Notes under the pieces: generated by a model | Database searches by the model: none | What the model saw: the letters and a program-made list of their open reading frames with translations, nothing else | Told to the model about the DNA's origin: nothing | Source: Secundilactobacillus mixtipabuli | Lineage (GTDB): Bacteria > Bacillota > Bacilli > Lactobacillales > Lactobacillaceae | Assembly (NCBI RefSeq): GCF_002217925.1 | Contig: NZ_BCMF01000004.1 | Coordinates: 186,001-250,000 of the forward strand | Direction of reading: 5' to 3' | DNA: 64,000 nucleotides | Translations under genes and position numbers: made by a program | Shown here: piece after piece, positions 51,665 through 62,849 of the stretch | Layout of the letters: each line of letters opens with the position of its first letter | Numbering within the stretch: position 1 is the first letter of the stretch

Positions 51665-53290
51665 CTACTTAATATACGTCGTCTTGTAGTTGTAGTTAGC
51701 ACCAGCTGAGTTGTAGACCACGTTCTTCACGTTTTGGTTAAAGAGCCATGGCGCTGATGATTGATACAGTGGTGTGATTCCTTGATCCTTCAACAGGATA
51801 TTTTGAGCTTTGACCAGATCGTCCCAACGTTGCTCTGGCTTGTTAGCATCCGTTGTTGAGGAAGCCTTGATCAATTGATCATAGGTGTTGTTAGACCAAT
51901 CAGAAATGTTACTTGGGTTGTTCTTGGTGTAAATGTTCAAGAACGTGATTGGGTCTGAGAAGTCCGCGAACCAGTTAGCAAAGGTGACTTGGTAATTCCG
52001 TGAAGCCTGACGGGCCAAAACGGTACGGAACGGAATATTTGAAACGGAAACCTTTAAGCCTGGCAGATTCTTCTCCAATGAGTTTTGCAAGTATTCCGTA
52101 ACCTTCTTACCAGCATCACTATCAGCGCCTAAGATGGTGAACTTAGGATCTGTGATCCCGACTTCTTTGAGTCCTTGTTGCCATAAAGTTTTAGCCTGAG
52201 CAGGATCATATTTCATGGATGCAGGTGCAGTAGTATCTGAAGTAAAGTCTTTACCGGTCTTAGGATTAGTAGCGAGTCCCTTAGAAACAAAACTATTATT
52301 GACAATCGAACCATCGCCAAGAACCTTCTTGGTGATTTGCTGACGATCGATAGCCATCGAAATAGCTTCACGAATCTTCAAATTCTTAAATAACTTCATA
52401 TTTTGATTCAAAGCCAGGTAGTAACTGCTTGATTGTGGCCGTGAAATCAAATCTTTGTTGCTTTGGAGATTCTTAGCTTGGTTACCAGTCAATGGTGCAC
52501 CAATCAACCTTTTAGAGTTGTACTGGTTCAGCGCCGTTTGGTTATCTTTGACAACTTGGTACTTGATAGCGCTCATCTTAACGGCTTTCTTATCCCAGTA
52601 ACTATTATTCTTTGAAAGCGTCCAAGTAGTACCGGTCCCGTTCCAATGGGTTAGCTTATAAGGGCCGTTGTAAACCATGCGGTCACTTCTAGTCCCATAA
52701 CCATTGCCGTATTTCTCAACGACTTTTTGGTTTTGCGGGTAAAAGACTGGGAACCCCAGTAACAGCTTGAAGTATGGAATCTGGTGATCCAGATCAACGG
52801 TTAATTGATACTTGCCAGTTGCCTTGATCCCCAAGGTGCTTGGTGCCATCTTCCCTTTGGAAATCGCATCCGCGTTCTTGATCCCGCTAAACAGGTACGA
52901 ATACTGTGACGCAGTCTTGGGATTCACCGTCCGTTGCCACGAATAAACGAAGTCTTTGGCGGTCACCGTGTCACCGTTGCTCCACTTCGTATTGTGGCGA
53001 ATATCGATGACGTAATGACGGCCATTATTAGTCTGGGTCAGCTTGGTGGCCAAAGCGGTTTCAGGCTTACTGTGATTTCCCAGCCGGTAAAGCCCCTCGT
53101 TGGTATTATTTAACATGTCAAACGTTCCTAAAGCAGTAGACTTCGAAAGGTCGACCGTTGAGAGTTCACTGTCAGTCGGCATCGTAAACGTCTGCTTATC
53201 ACTTGAACTGTTACCAGATCCACAAGCACTGAGTACTAGCGCTAAGCCTGCTAGGCTAGCGGTAACTGCCCATTTTGGATTGAACTTCAT
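51665..53290 (-). CDS. Oligopeptide ABC transporter substrate-binding lipoprotein (OppA-like), solitary
   Basis: 541-aa extracellular peptide-binding lipoprotein of SBP family 5. Signal peptide with lipobox LVLSAC (Cys about 23), a Ser-rich linker, then TVDLSKSTALGTFDMLNNTNEGLYR, WSNGDTVTAKDFVYSWQRTVNP (family signature), NLKIREAISMAIDRQQI and a C-terminal VYNSAGANYNYKTTYIK. Start at 53290 with taggaggaaaaaat ahead; upstream in-frame codons are leader. No oppBCDF genes adjoin, so it must share a transporter encoded elsewhere, widening its peptide range, or act as a sensor. Confidence 0.92.
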   Translation of the reverse strand: MKFNPKWAVTASLAGLALVLSACGSGNSSSDKQTFTMPTDSELSTVDLSKSTALGTFDMLNNTNEGLYRLGNHSKPETALATKLTQTNNGRHYVIDIRHNTKWSNGDTVTAKDFVYSWQRTVNPKTASQYSYLFSGIKNADAISKGKMAPSTLGIKATGKYQLTVDLDHQIPYFKLLLGFPVFYPQNQKVVEKYGNGYGTRSDRMVYNGPYKLTHWNGTGTTWTLSKNNSYWDKKAVKMSAIKYQVVKDNQTALNQYNSKRLIGAPLTGNQAKNLQSNKDLISRPQSSSYYLALNQNMKLFKNLKIREAISMAIDRQQITKKVLGDGSIVNNSFVSKGLATNPKTGKDFTSDTTAPASMKYDPAQAKTLWQQGLKEVGITDPKFTILGADSDAGKKVTEYLQNSLEKNLPGLKVSVSNIPFRTVLARQASRNYQVTFANWFADFSDPITFLNIYTKNNPSNISDWSNNTYDQLIKASSTTDANKPEQRWDDLVKAQNILLKDQGITPLYQSSAPWLFNQNVKNVVYNSAGANYNYKTTYIK

Positions 53291-53501
53291 ATTTTTTCCT
53301 CCTAGACAACTCATCTAAATATCAACATCGTTACTGATATTTTATCACAATTATGAGTAAATACACATATTAATTTAATATTTATTTAATCTCATGAGAG
53401 GTTATTCATTCTCTGAACCTTTAAAAAGCCCTTTACAAGGCATTTGCTTTATCTAGTGGAACGAATTTGGTATGCTTTTAAAAAAGAAAGGTTGCAGTTA
53501 A

Positions 53502-53987
53502 ATGATAAAATTAAATGTGCCACTGATTACCCAACGTCCGGAGTTACCCACCGGCTGTGAGATCACCGCGGTGACCATGCTCCTGCAATACACAGGCGCG
53601 CGAGTGGATAAAGTCCAGCTCGCAAAAGAAATGCCTTATGACAGTACTGACTGTAACAAGGGGTTTGTGGGCGACCCCTTTACGGAAAACGGCAATAGCA
53701 TTTACCCGCCCGCTTTGACGGCTTTAATCAGCAAATATGCTGGCCACGCTACTGATTTAACGGGCGCTGATTTACCAGCTTTAAAGGCCCAAATCGACCA
53801 AGATCATCCTGTAGTTGTCTGGGTCGGTGAATTTGATGGCTTTCACACGCATGCGCTGACCATGATTGGGTACGATGATGCCGGGGTAATCGTCAATGAC
53901 TGCTGGACCAATCAAACTGAAAAAATCGCTAATTCAAAATTTGTGGCAATTCGTGCCCATTTAAATAACCGTGCCATTACAATCTAA
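53502..53987 (+). CDS. C39-like papain-fold peptidase
   Basis: 161-aa single Peptidase_C39_2 domain: Cys in LPTGCEITAVTMLLQYTG, His in GFHTHALTMIGYDDAG, Asp/Asn in VIVNDCWTNQTEKI. It lacks a signal peptide and so is cytoplasmic, unlike YvpB-type secreted relatives, or leaves by another path. Much shorter than the other C39-like gene of this window (21828-22628). Ribosome site aagaaaggttgcagtt. Single gene with terminator. Confidence 0.85.
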   Translation: MIKLNVPLITQRPELPTGCEITAVTMLLQYTGARVDKVQLAKEMPYDSTDCNKGFVGDPFTENGNSIYPPALTALISKYAGHATDLTGADLPALKAQIDQDHPVVVWVGEFDGFHTHALTMIGYDDAGVIVNDCWTNQTEKIANSKFVAIRAHLNNRAITI

Positions 53988-53989
53988 AA

Positions 53990-54035
53990 AACCAGTGACG
54001 ACCTGCCAATTTGGCAGACATCACTGGTTCTTTTA
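53990..54035. terminator. Terminator between the C39-like gene and the next minus-strand gene
   Basis: AACCAGTGA / TCACTGGTT with an inner CTGCCAATTTGGCAG pairing; followed by CTTTTAG on the plus strand and TTTTTTAGA on the minus. Confidence 0.88.
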
Positions 54036-54039
54036 GTTT

Positions 54040-54417
54040 TTAAAGCTTCAAGGCCGTTTGATCGTTTTCATCGGGAACATAAGCCCGACCCGTATTTTTA
54101 ACAACCACAAATCCCGCTAACTGCCGATTAAGCTGTTGTTTAAACGAATTCAGCAGATCATCATAGGCTATCTCAGTTTCACCTTGACGATATAATCGCT
54201 CAACAAAGTTATCATACTCGTCTTCGATCACCTCACTGATACTACGAACACTCAGATAACTTGGTGGGTTATTACCCTGCTTATGGTAATCTTTTGCACA
54301 AGCAATCTCTTTATCTAAAGTAGCTTGTGGTATGGCTAATGACGCAATAATATGCTTTACTGATGGCAAACCAAATTGTTCGATGATCTCCTCGGGTTCC
54401 ATACTCAGTCGAGACAT
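54040..54417 (-). CDS. Hypothetical soluble protein
   Basis: 125 aa, acidic, mainly helical by composition; no signal peptide, TM segment or motif that I recognise. The middle (VRSISEVIEDEYDNFVERLY) is strongly charged and may form a helical bundle; a C-terminal beta-like end reads FVVVKNTGRAYVPDE. ATG 54417 or the GTG before it could start; ggaag lies upstream. Probably co-transcribed after the gene at 54492-54857. Confidence 0.55.
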   Translation of the reverse strand: MSRLSMEPEEIIEQFGLPSVKHIIASLAIPQATLDKEIACAKDYHKQGNNPPSYLSVRSISEVIEDEYDNFVERLYRQGETEIAYDDLLNSFKQQLNRQLAGFVVVKNTGRAYVPDENDQTALKL

Positions 54418-54491
54418 CACTCAATCACTTCCAGATTTAATTTTTAATGTATGGCAACTCAAAACATTAACGAGTGTCGAGGACGGAGAAA

Positions 54492-54857
54492 TTAAGCGAT
54501 GCGTATAGCAAGACGTGCATTTTGAACCCCGAAAACGGTTCGCTGACAGAAACGATTCATCACTGTTTTTAGAAAAACAGCCACAATTTCCGCTAACTGA
54601 TAACCGTTATCGCCGCTGCTCATTGACTGACGGTATCGAATCGTCAAGATTGCTCGGTGATGCTGATGATCAGCCCGCACCGCTGCCAACTTAGCCGTAC
54701 CCTGTTGGTTACCAGCTGCGTACGGTACATCAGTATGCCATTCATCCGTCCATGGACTTTGCGAAAGCAGGAGTTCGTGAATAGCCATCTCCAGCTGCTG
54801 GCCGGTTGTGAGATGCCGCTGATTATGACGATCGAACCAGTCAATATAAACTGGCAA
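54492..54857 (-). CDS. Hypothetical protein with unclear start
   Basis: 121 aa from a TTG at 54857. Beta-alpha composition, C-terminal basic end; no family recognised. The TTG has no ribosome site at the right distance. A clear AGGGGAG lies at 54892-54886, and the frame is open from there, reading ATT ATC GAT ACA ACG before the TTG; an ATT or ATC start would give an N-terminus IDTTLVFQLPVYIDWF. Either a rare start codon is used or the start has been lost by mutation. Confidence 0.45.
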   Translation of the reverse strand: MPVYIDWFDRHNQRHLTTGQQLEMAIHELLLSQSPWTDEWHTDVPYAAGNQQGTAKLAAVRADHQHHRAILTIRYRQSMSSGDNGYQLAEIVAVFLKTVMNRFCQRTVFGVQNARLAIRIA

Positions 54858-55017
54858 CTGAAAGACAAGCGTTGTATCGATAATACTCCCCTACTTTCCA
54901 CAAACTTATTAATGCACAAAGTATACTACTAGAAGTAAAAATAGCTATCAATATTTGGGCATCTTAACTTTTAATTTAAACTTTCAAAATGAGCACCTTA
55001 AATCACTCTGTTAGGAC

Positions 55018-55063
55018 AAAACAAGCGCCGCCCCGTTACTCAAATCGGGACAGCACTTGTTTG
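55018..55063 (-). terminator. Terminator of the ROK kinase/GH1 operon
   Basis: AAACAAGCG-CCG-CCCCG / CGGG-ACAG-CACTTGTTT imperfect hairpin; minus-strand GTTTTGTCC follows, about 40 bases past the kinase stop. Confidence 0.7.
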
Positions 55064-55101
55064 CATTAAACTCTGACAGCTACCAAACTATTTTTAAAGC
55101 C

Positions 55102-57512
<2,411 letters not shown>

Positions 57513-57540
57513 CTAAAAAATGATTAGATTATCCGATTGA

Positions 57541-58701
57541 TTAATGATGAAGGATCAGTCTAGTACCGTTCATATGAAGCACGCTATGGATTGCCATTGA
57601 AGCCCCGCCTAGTAGCGTCGCATAATGCACATCCTTTGACATAACCAATGGTGGCACCAAAGGCAAAAAGGTGAGTTTCATTTGAACGTTCTTCAAAATT
57701 TCTGGCAGACTGTCGATTAACGGTGAATTATAGAAGATCATTTGCGGATCATAGGCAGAAATCAAATGACTAGTGACGATAGCGAGGTAATAGCAAAATG
57801 AATCAATGAGTTTTGCTATCTGGTCATCATGGTTTTTATAATCCTCAATCAGCATTGCCAGATTATAATCCTTATTCTGCTTAATGACACAGGCTTTAGC
57901 AACAATCGCATTCAGAGACCATTCGGACTCGAAGGTTGGTAATTTAGTTAACCGTACCTGGCTTTTTCCAGAATCTGGAATCAGCATCCGGCCAATCTCA
58001 CCAGCCTGGCCGTAATTACCAGCATAGAGGTGAGCGTCGATAATTACACCAGCACCAATACCTTCATGAATACTAATTGAAATTAAGTTTTGTAATTCCT
58101 GTTTGCTATAATCTTCTTCAAAAATTGCTGACAGGTTAGCCTCATTTTCAATAATCACGGGCACACCATACTTGTCCCGGAAATACCCAACGAGGTCAAC
58201 GTCATCGTAATCGATAAAATCCGAATGAAGGATTTCGTTCTCATAGACCACACCAAAGACTGCAATTGAAATAGCTTGGAGGCCATTTACTAGGTGAAAG
58301 TCCGGTAACTGTGCTATAAGATCATCCATCTTTTTCAAAATAATCGAGATGGGCTGATGATTAATCTGTTCAACATTATATTCGAGTACGCGGCCATCGA
58401 ACTTAGTCGCCAGCATTTCGATTTGCGACCCGGAAATACTGAAGTTCACGGTATAACCAAACTCAGCGTTGTACTCAACCAGTTCGGGCTTTCGTCCACT
58501 GCTGCCAGTGTTGGCGTGTCCTTCGCCCAGGCTTTTCACAAATTGCCGTTCTAATAATTGACCAACAATATCAGAAACAGTCACCTTATTGAGGCCCACT
58601 TTTTGGGAAATTTCATTCCGTGATAGCGGCCCGTTGTTAATGATCTCTGCCAGTACTGAACGCTCATTATAGCCGCGCATAATGTCTTTATTAATAATCA
58701 T
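57541..58701 (-). CDS. xylR: ROK-family repressor of xyloside genes (XylR)
   Basis: 386 aa. N-terminal winged helix (about 10-70: NNGPLSRNEISQKVGLNKVTVSDIVGQLLERQF) followed by a ROK domain (about 85-386: VNFSISGSQIEMLATKFDG, ENEANLSAIFEEDYSKQE, ISIHEGIGAGVIIDAHLYAG, GQAGEIGRMLIP). This is the layout of XylR of L. pentosus and Bacillus, which leaves DNA on binding xylose. It follows xylP by 22 bases in one operon, as in the L. pentosus xylPQR locus, and probably acts on the repeats in the xylP/xylQ leaders. Confidence 0.87.
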   Translation of the reverse strand: MIINKDIMRGYNERSVLAEIINNGPLSRNEISQKVGLNKVTVSDIVGQLLERQFVKSLGEGHANTGSSGRKPELVEYNAEFGYTVNFSISGSQIEMLATKFDGRVLEYNVEQINHQPISIILKKMDDLIAQLPDFHLVNGLQAISIAVFGVVYENEILHSDFIDYDDVDLVGYFRDKYGVPVIIENEANLSAIFEEDYSKQELQNLISISIHEGIGAGVIIDAHLYAGNYGQAGEIGRMLIPDSGKSQVRLTKLPTFESEWSLNAIVAKACVIKQNKDYNLAMLIEDYKNHDDQIAKLIDSFCYYLAIVTSHLISAYDPQMIFYNSPLIDSLPEILKNVQMKLTFLPLVPPLVMSKDVHYATLLGGASMAIHSVLHMNGTRLILHH

Positions 58702-58723
58702 CCAAATCGCTCATTTCTCATCA

Positions 58724-60127
58724 TTATTCTGCTTCAGCATTTTCCTTAGCATGCTTAGCTGCTAAATCACGCTGCATTTTCTTTTCAATGCCATCTACAT
58801 GATAAAACAATAATGCGATAGCGGATAGTCCAAATCCGAGAAGCGGTACCCAAATATAGTTCATTTCAATACCGTGTAAAGCAGTTGCGGTTTGTGCATG
58901 GTTGGCAACGTAGCCCGTTGAAGAAAGGATTGCACCAGTGATCGCACCGCCAATCCCCATACCCAGCTTAGCTGAGAAACTTGAGAATGAAGTGACGATT
59001 CCTTCAGCACGCACACCGTTCTTCCATTCACCGTAATCAACGGCGTCAGCCAACATAACAGCAATCAAGCCTGAAACGTAACCAGTACCAAGGTAGCCGA
59101 TGATAGTTGCGAAGACGATCATACCAACGCTCAGGTGTGAAGCACCTAAGTCCAGCAAAAGTTGGCCAACGCAGGCTAAGATCATCCCACCTAACATAGT
59201 GTTTCGCTTACCGATCAATTTAGAAGTCAACGGTGTTAAAACAACGGCAACTAAGGCAACTAACTGTAAACTCAGTACCAATGAAGCCAAACCAGCATCA
59301 TGCATGTTGTACTTAAAGAAGTACACCGTAACTTGTGAACGGGTTTGCATCCCTAACCAATAAATAAAGTTGATAAAGATGATGATTGCCCAAGGCCAGT
59401 TTTGCTTAAGGGCCTTTAAAGATTCTTTGATTGGAATAGACTGACGTGAACTCTTAGTTTGTACCCGTTCGTGGGTATTCTTGAAGACGACAGCAAAGAT
59501 TAACACAACAATAATCCCAACGATTAAAGCCCAAATGAACCAGCCACGTTTACTGGTGGTTGAACCGCCAATAAAAGCAACCATCCCTAACGTAATACCA
59601 GTGATGATCGTTGCCCCGGCAGTCCCCATAAATTGACGAATGGTAGACAAAGTCACACGCTCTTGAGGGTTACTTGTTAATGATGGCAAGATTGACGTGA
59701 TGGGAATGTTGACGGCTGAATACAGGACATCAACACCAATATAGGTAATGTAAGCCCAAATAATTTTACCCGTAACACTCAAGTTCGGCGTCGTGAAGAC
59801 CAGGACACAGAAAACGGCAAATGGTATCGAGAACCATAGCCAATATGGCCGGCTCTTTCCCCACTTAGTATGGGTATGATCAATCATGATCCCCCAGAAT
59901 GGCCCATCAAACGCATCGACGATCCGGGCAACTAGAAACAAAGTCCCTACGGCTGCAGCGCTGATACCAAATGTATCAGTATAGAAAATCATTAAGTAAG
60001 TGCCGACCATTTGAAAGGATAAGTTGCACGCAAAATCACTTAGACTATAGGAAAAACGCTCTTTCCACGGTACCTGATTCTTTTGTTCGGTCGCCGCTTC
60101 TACGGGCTGTGAGACGTTTTGACTCAT
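58724..60127 (-). CDS. xylP: GPH-family xyloside (isoprimeverose):cation symporter XylP
   Basis: 467-aa transporter of the glycoside-pentoside-hexuronide family, 12 TM, without the C-terminal IIA-like domain of LacS. Motifs: ERFSYSLSDFACNLSFQMVGTY in the first helix with the conserved Asp, DAFDGPFWGIMIDHTHTKWGK in loop 2-3 (family signature with DRT-like end), and VMLADAVDYGEWKNGVRAEG in the late loop. ATG 60127 follows gaggtgttcatt; the frame upstream is leader. Like L. pentosus XylP it is encoded with xylR and next to the alpha-xylosidase. Confidence 0.88.
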   Translation of the reverse strand: MSQNVSQPVEAATEQKNQVPWKERFSYSLSDFACNLSFQMVGTYLMIFYTDTFGISAAAVGTLFLVARIVDAFDGPFWGIMIDHTHTKWGKSRPYWLWFSIPFAVFCVLVFTTPNLSVTGKIIWAYITYIGVDVLYSAVNIPITSILPSLTSNPQERVTLSTIRQFMGTAGATIITGITLGMVAFIGGSTTSKRGWFIWALIVGIIVVLIFAVVFKNTHERVQTKSSRQSIPIKESLKALKQNWPWAIIIFINFIYWLGMQTRSQVTVYFFKYNMHDAGLASLVLSLQLVALVAVVLTPLTSKLIGKRNTMLGGMILACVGQLLLDLGASHLSVGMIVFATIIGYLGTGYVSGLIAVMLADAVDYGEWKNGVRAEGIVTSFSSFSAKLGMGIGGAITGAILSSTGYVANHAQTATALHGIEMNYIWVPLLGFGLSAIALLFYHVDGIEKKMQRDLAAKHAKENAEAE

Positions 60128-60156
60128 AATGAACACCTCGTATTTAAACAGAATAT

Positions 60157-60178
60157 GATTATCAATAAATTCAATTTT
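60157..60178. repeat. 22-bp repeat copy A, candidate XylR operator in the xylP leader
   Basis: GATTATCAATAAATTCAATT(TT); 19 of 22 bases agree with copy B at 60346-60367, in the same plus-strand orientation. The core TTATYAATAA is palindromic. It lies between the xylP promoter and its ribosome site. Confidence 0.65.
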
Positions 60179-60186
60179 CAAATCAA

Positions 60187-60215
60187 ATCATACTGTAACC
60201 GTTTACACACGTCAA
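60187..60215 (-). promoter_or_regulatory. xylP promoter with cre site in the spacer
   Basis: Minus strand TTGACG (60215-60210), 17-bp spacer, TATGAT (60192-60187). The spacer contains TGTAAACGGTTACA (60207-60194), a full match to the cre consensus, so CcpA would block polymerase directly. Confidence 0.85.
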
Positions 60216-60302
60216 TAGATGCTTTGCTCTAAAAGTCGTTATCATTTGAAAGGCTTCCTATAATGCCGCTATGGATAGCCTAAAATAAATATTTTGACTT
60301 GA

Positions 60303-60339
60303 TGAAAGCGTTGACAAAGTCATTGAATCCGGTTACACT
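60303..60339 (+). promoter_or_regulatory. xylQ promoter with cre site over the -35
   Basis: TTGACA (60311-60316), 17-bp spacer, TACACT (60334-60339). TGAAAGCGTTGACA (60303-60316) is a full cre match and includes the -35 hexamer. Confidence 0.88.
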
Positions 60340-60345
60340 AAACAC

Positions 60346-60367
60346 GATTATTAATAAGTTCAATTTC
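60346..60367. repeat. 22-bp repeat copy B, candidate XylR operator in the xylQ leader
   Basis: GATTATTAATAAGTTCAATT(TC), three differences from copy A. It begins seven bases past the -10 box, over the expected transcription start; TTATTAATAA at its centre is a perfect palindrome. Confidence 0.68.
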
Positions 60368-60395
60368 TAAACTAACTAATAGAGGTGCAATTTCC

Positions 60396-62675
60396 ATGAA
60401 GTTTACGAACGGTTATTGGCTAGACCGACCTCAATATGAGATCCAGTCGCCAAAAGAAGTTTTCGACGTTAAGCAAGATGGTGATCAATTAACGCTTTAC
60501 GCCCCATTTAAATACATTAACGAACGCGGTGATGAATTAAACCTCGGGATGTCTACCATTGAACTCACTTCCCCTATGGAAGGTGTGATTGGTGTTAAAC
60601 TGATTCACTTTGACCAGCCTGAAAAAGGGCCTTCATTTGAATTGGAAAATGAACATCCAAACGTAAAAATCACTACTGGCGATAAGGAAATTACTTATCA
60701 GTCTGGTGATTTAGCTGTTAAAGCACCCTTTAAGGGTCACTTCGAACTTGATTTCCAACGTAACGGTAAGACGATTACTAAATCGATGGAAAAAGCTGAA
60801 GGCGTGATCTTAGATAAGTCAACTGGCAAACACTACATGAGAGAACAGCTTTCAATGGGTGTTGATGAGTTGATCTACGGTTTAGGCGAACGTTTTGGCG
60901 CCATCGTTAAGAACGGGCAATCGGTCGATATTGTCAACAAAGATGGTGGTACCGGTTCTGAACAAGCCTATAAGAACGTTCCTTTCTACTTAAGCAGCGA
61001 AGGCTATGGTGTGTTTGTCGATCAGCCGGAGACCGTTTCCTTTGAAGTCGCTTCAGAAAACGTTGATCGGACCCAGTTCAGTATTGAAGGTCAATCTCTT
61101 CAGTACTACGTGATCGACGGTCCCACTCCTAAAGGTGTTCTTGATAAGTACACCCGTTTAACGGGGAAGGTTTCATTACCACCTGCTTGGACGTTTGGTC
61201 TTTGGTTGTCAACTTCATTCACCACTGATTACAGTGAAGAAACCGTTCTAAAATTCATCGACGGCATGCACGAACGAAAGATTCCGCTCGATGTCTTCCA
61301 TTTTGACTGTTTCTGGCAAAAGGGCTTCGAATGGTCGACCTTGCTTTGGGATCGTGATCAATTCCCTGATCCAGAAGGTTTGATCAAGAAAATTCATGAT
61401 CGCGGGATTAAAGTCTGTGTCTGGTTGAATCCATACATTGCCCAAAAATCACCAATTTTCAAAGAAGCTCGAGACAACGGCTATTTGATCAAACGTGAAA
61501 ATGGCACTGTTTGGCAATGGGATCTTTGGCAAGCTGGTAACGGGTTCGTTGATTTCACTAATCCCGATGCCGTCAAGTGGTTCCAAGGTAAGCTAAAAGC
61601 ACTCCTCGATATGGGTGTCGATTGCTTCAAGACCGACTTTGGTGAACGAATCCCCGTTGAGGATGCTGTCTTCTTCGATGGTTCTGACCCTAAGCGTGAA
61701 CACAACTACTATACGTATCAATATAACCAAACTGTTTTCGACATTATCAAGCAAGAAAAGGGTGCTGACCAAGCAGTCGTCTTTGCCCGCTCAGCAACTG
61801 TCGGTTCTCAGAAGTTCCCTGTCCACTGGGGCGGTGACTGCCTCAGCCGTTACAAGTCAATGTCTGATTCACTGCACGGCGGCCTGTCATTCCTACTTTC
61901 CGGCTTTGGTTTCTGGGCTCATGATATCAGTGGGTTTGAAGAACAAGCAACGCCAGACCTTTACAAACGCTGGACACAATTTGGCCTCTTAAGTTCTCAT
62001 TCACGTTACCATGGTTCAGGCCAGTACAAGGTGCCGTGGGTCTTTGATGAAGAAGCTGTGGATAATACCCGCAAATTCGTTAACTTAAAGCTCTCACTCA
62101 TGCCTTACATTTTTGACGAAGCTGTTAATACTCATGAAACTGGTACCCCATTAATGCGACCACTCTTCCTCGAATATGCAAACGATCGCAATACCTATCA
62201 TCTTGAACAGCAGTACATGTTAGGTAGTAAATTGATGGTTGCGCCGATCTTCAATGCTGAAGGTGACGTTACCTATTACTTGCCGGAAGGCAACTGGACC
62301 AACATTTTAACCGAAAAGAGCTACCACGTTAAAAACGGTCAGTGGTTCACAGAAAACTATGACATGCTGAACTTACCTGTTCTGGCAAGAGATAACAGTA
62401 TTATCTTGCGTCACCCAGGTGCTGAACACGCACAGTACGACTACACAGAGGCTCCTGACATCAACATCTATGAACTAGCAGATGGCAACACCGCTACTAC
62501 TCGCGTTGTTGATCAAAAGGGCAAGCCAGTAGGTAGTGTTAAAGCTCAGCGTCAAGGAAACACATTAACTGTCACTTCAGATGGCTTAAAGGGTTCTTCA
62601 ACCGTCAACTTCCATGCTAACGGTGAAGTGAAGACGTTTAAGTTGAATGGCGGTTCAGGTAACTTCACACTTTAA
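60396..62675 (+). CDS. xylQ: GH31 alpha-xylosidase
   Basis: 759-aa intracellular glycosidase releasing xylose from the alpha-xyloside end of isoprimeverose and related xyloglucan pieces. Nucleophile D414 in DCFKTDFGERIP, acid/base D481 in FPVHWGGDCLSRY; KTDFGE is the YicI/alpha-xylosidase variant rather than the WxDMNE of alpha-glucosidases. N-terminal beta-sandwich (1-240), (beta/alpha)8 barrel (about 250-590), C-terminal beta domains to 759. No signal peptide. Ribosome site gaggtgcaatttcc. Matches XylQ of L. pentosus in size and context. Confidence 0.93.
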   Translation: MKFTNGYWLDRPQYEIQSPKEVFDVKQDGDQLTLYAPFKYINERGDELNLGMSTIELTSPMEGVIGVKLIHFDQPEKGPSFELENEHPNVKITTGDKEITYQSGDLAVKAPFKGHFELDFQRNGKTITKSMEKAEGVILDKSTGKHYMREQLSMGVDELIYGLGERFGAIVKNGQSVDIVNKDGGTGSEQAYKNVPFYLSSEGYGVFVDQPETVSFEVASENVDRTQFSIEGQSLQYYVIDGPTPKGVLDKYTRLTGKVSLPPAWTFGLWLSTSFTTDYSEETVLKFIDGMHERKIPLDVFHFDCFWQKGFEWSTLLWDRDQFPDPEGLIKKIHDRGIKVCVWLNPYIAQKSPIFKEARDNGYLIKRENGTVWQWDLWQAGNGFVDFTNPDAVKWFQGKLKALLDMGVDCFKTDFGERIPVEDAVFFDGSDPKREHNYYTYQYNQTVFDIIKQEKGADQAVVFARSATVGSQKFPVHWGGDCLSRYKSMSDSLHGGLSFLLSGFGFWAHDISGFEEQATPDLYKRWTQFGLLSSHSRYHGSGQYKVPWVFDEEAVDNTRKFVNLKLSLMPYIFDEAVNTHETGTPLMRPLFLEYANDRNTYHLEQQYMLGSKLMVAPIFNAEGDVTYYLPEGNWTNILTEKSYHVKNGQWFTENYDMLNLPVLARDNSIILRHPGAEHAQYDYTEAPDINIYELADGNTATTRVVDQKGKPVGSVKAQRQGNTLTVTSDGLKGSSTVNFHANGEVKTFKLNGGSGNFTL

Positions 62676-62723
62676 ACTTATACGGATTAATTAGTCAATA
62701 AAAATGATACAACTCACACACAC

Positions 62724-62764
62724 AACAGCACCCTCGCCGTAGCCTAGCGAGGGTGCTGTTTTAT
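62724..62764 (+). terminator. Terminator of xylQ
   Basis: AACAGCACCCTCGC / GCGAGGGTGCTGTT, 14 perfect base pairs, followed by TTATG after the TT end of the arm. Confidence 0.9.
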
Positions 62765-62792
62765 GCCGTGTCACACTAAGACAGCCAATATT

Positions 62793-62836
62793 AAAGCACC
62801 AGCATAGTCGCTCACAGACGACCATGCTGGTGCTTT
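62793..62836 (-). terminator. Terminator of xylB
   Basis: AAAGCACCAGCATAGTCG / CGACCATGCTGGTGCTTT with one mismatch and an eight-base loop, 13 bases past the xylB stop; minus-strand TTTAATATT follows. Confidence 0.88.
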
Positions 62837-62849
62837 AAAGTTCTAAGCC

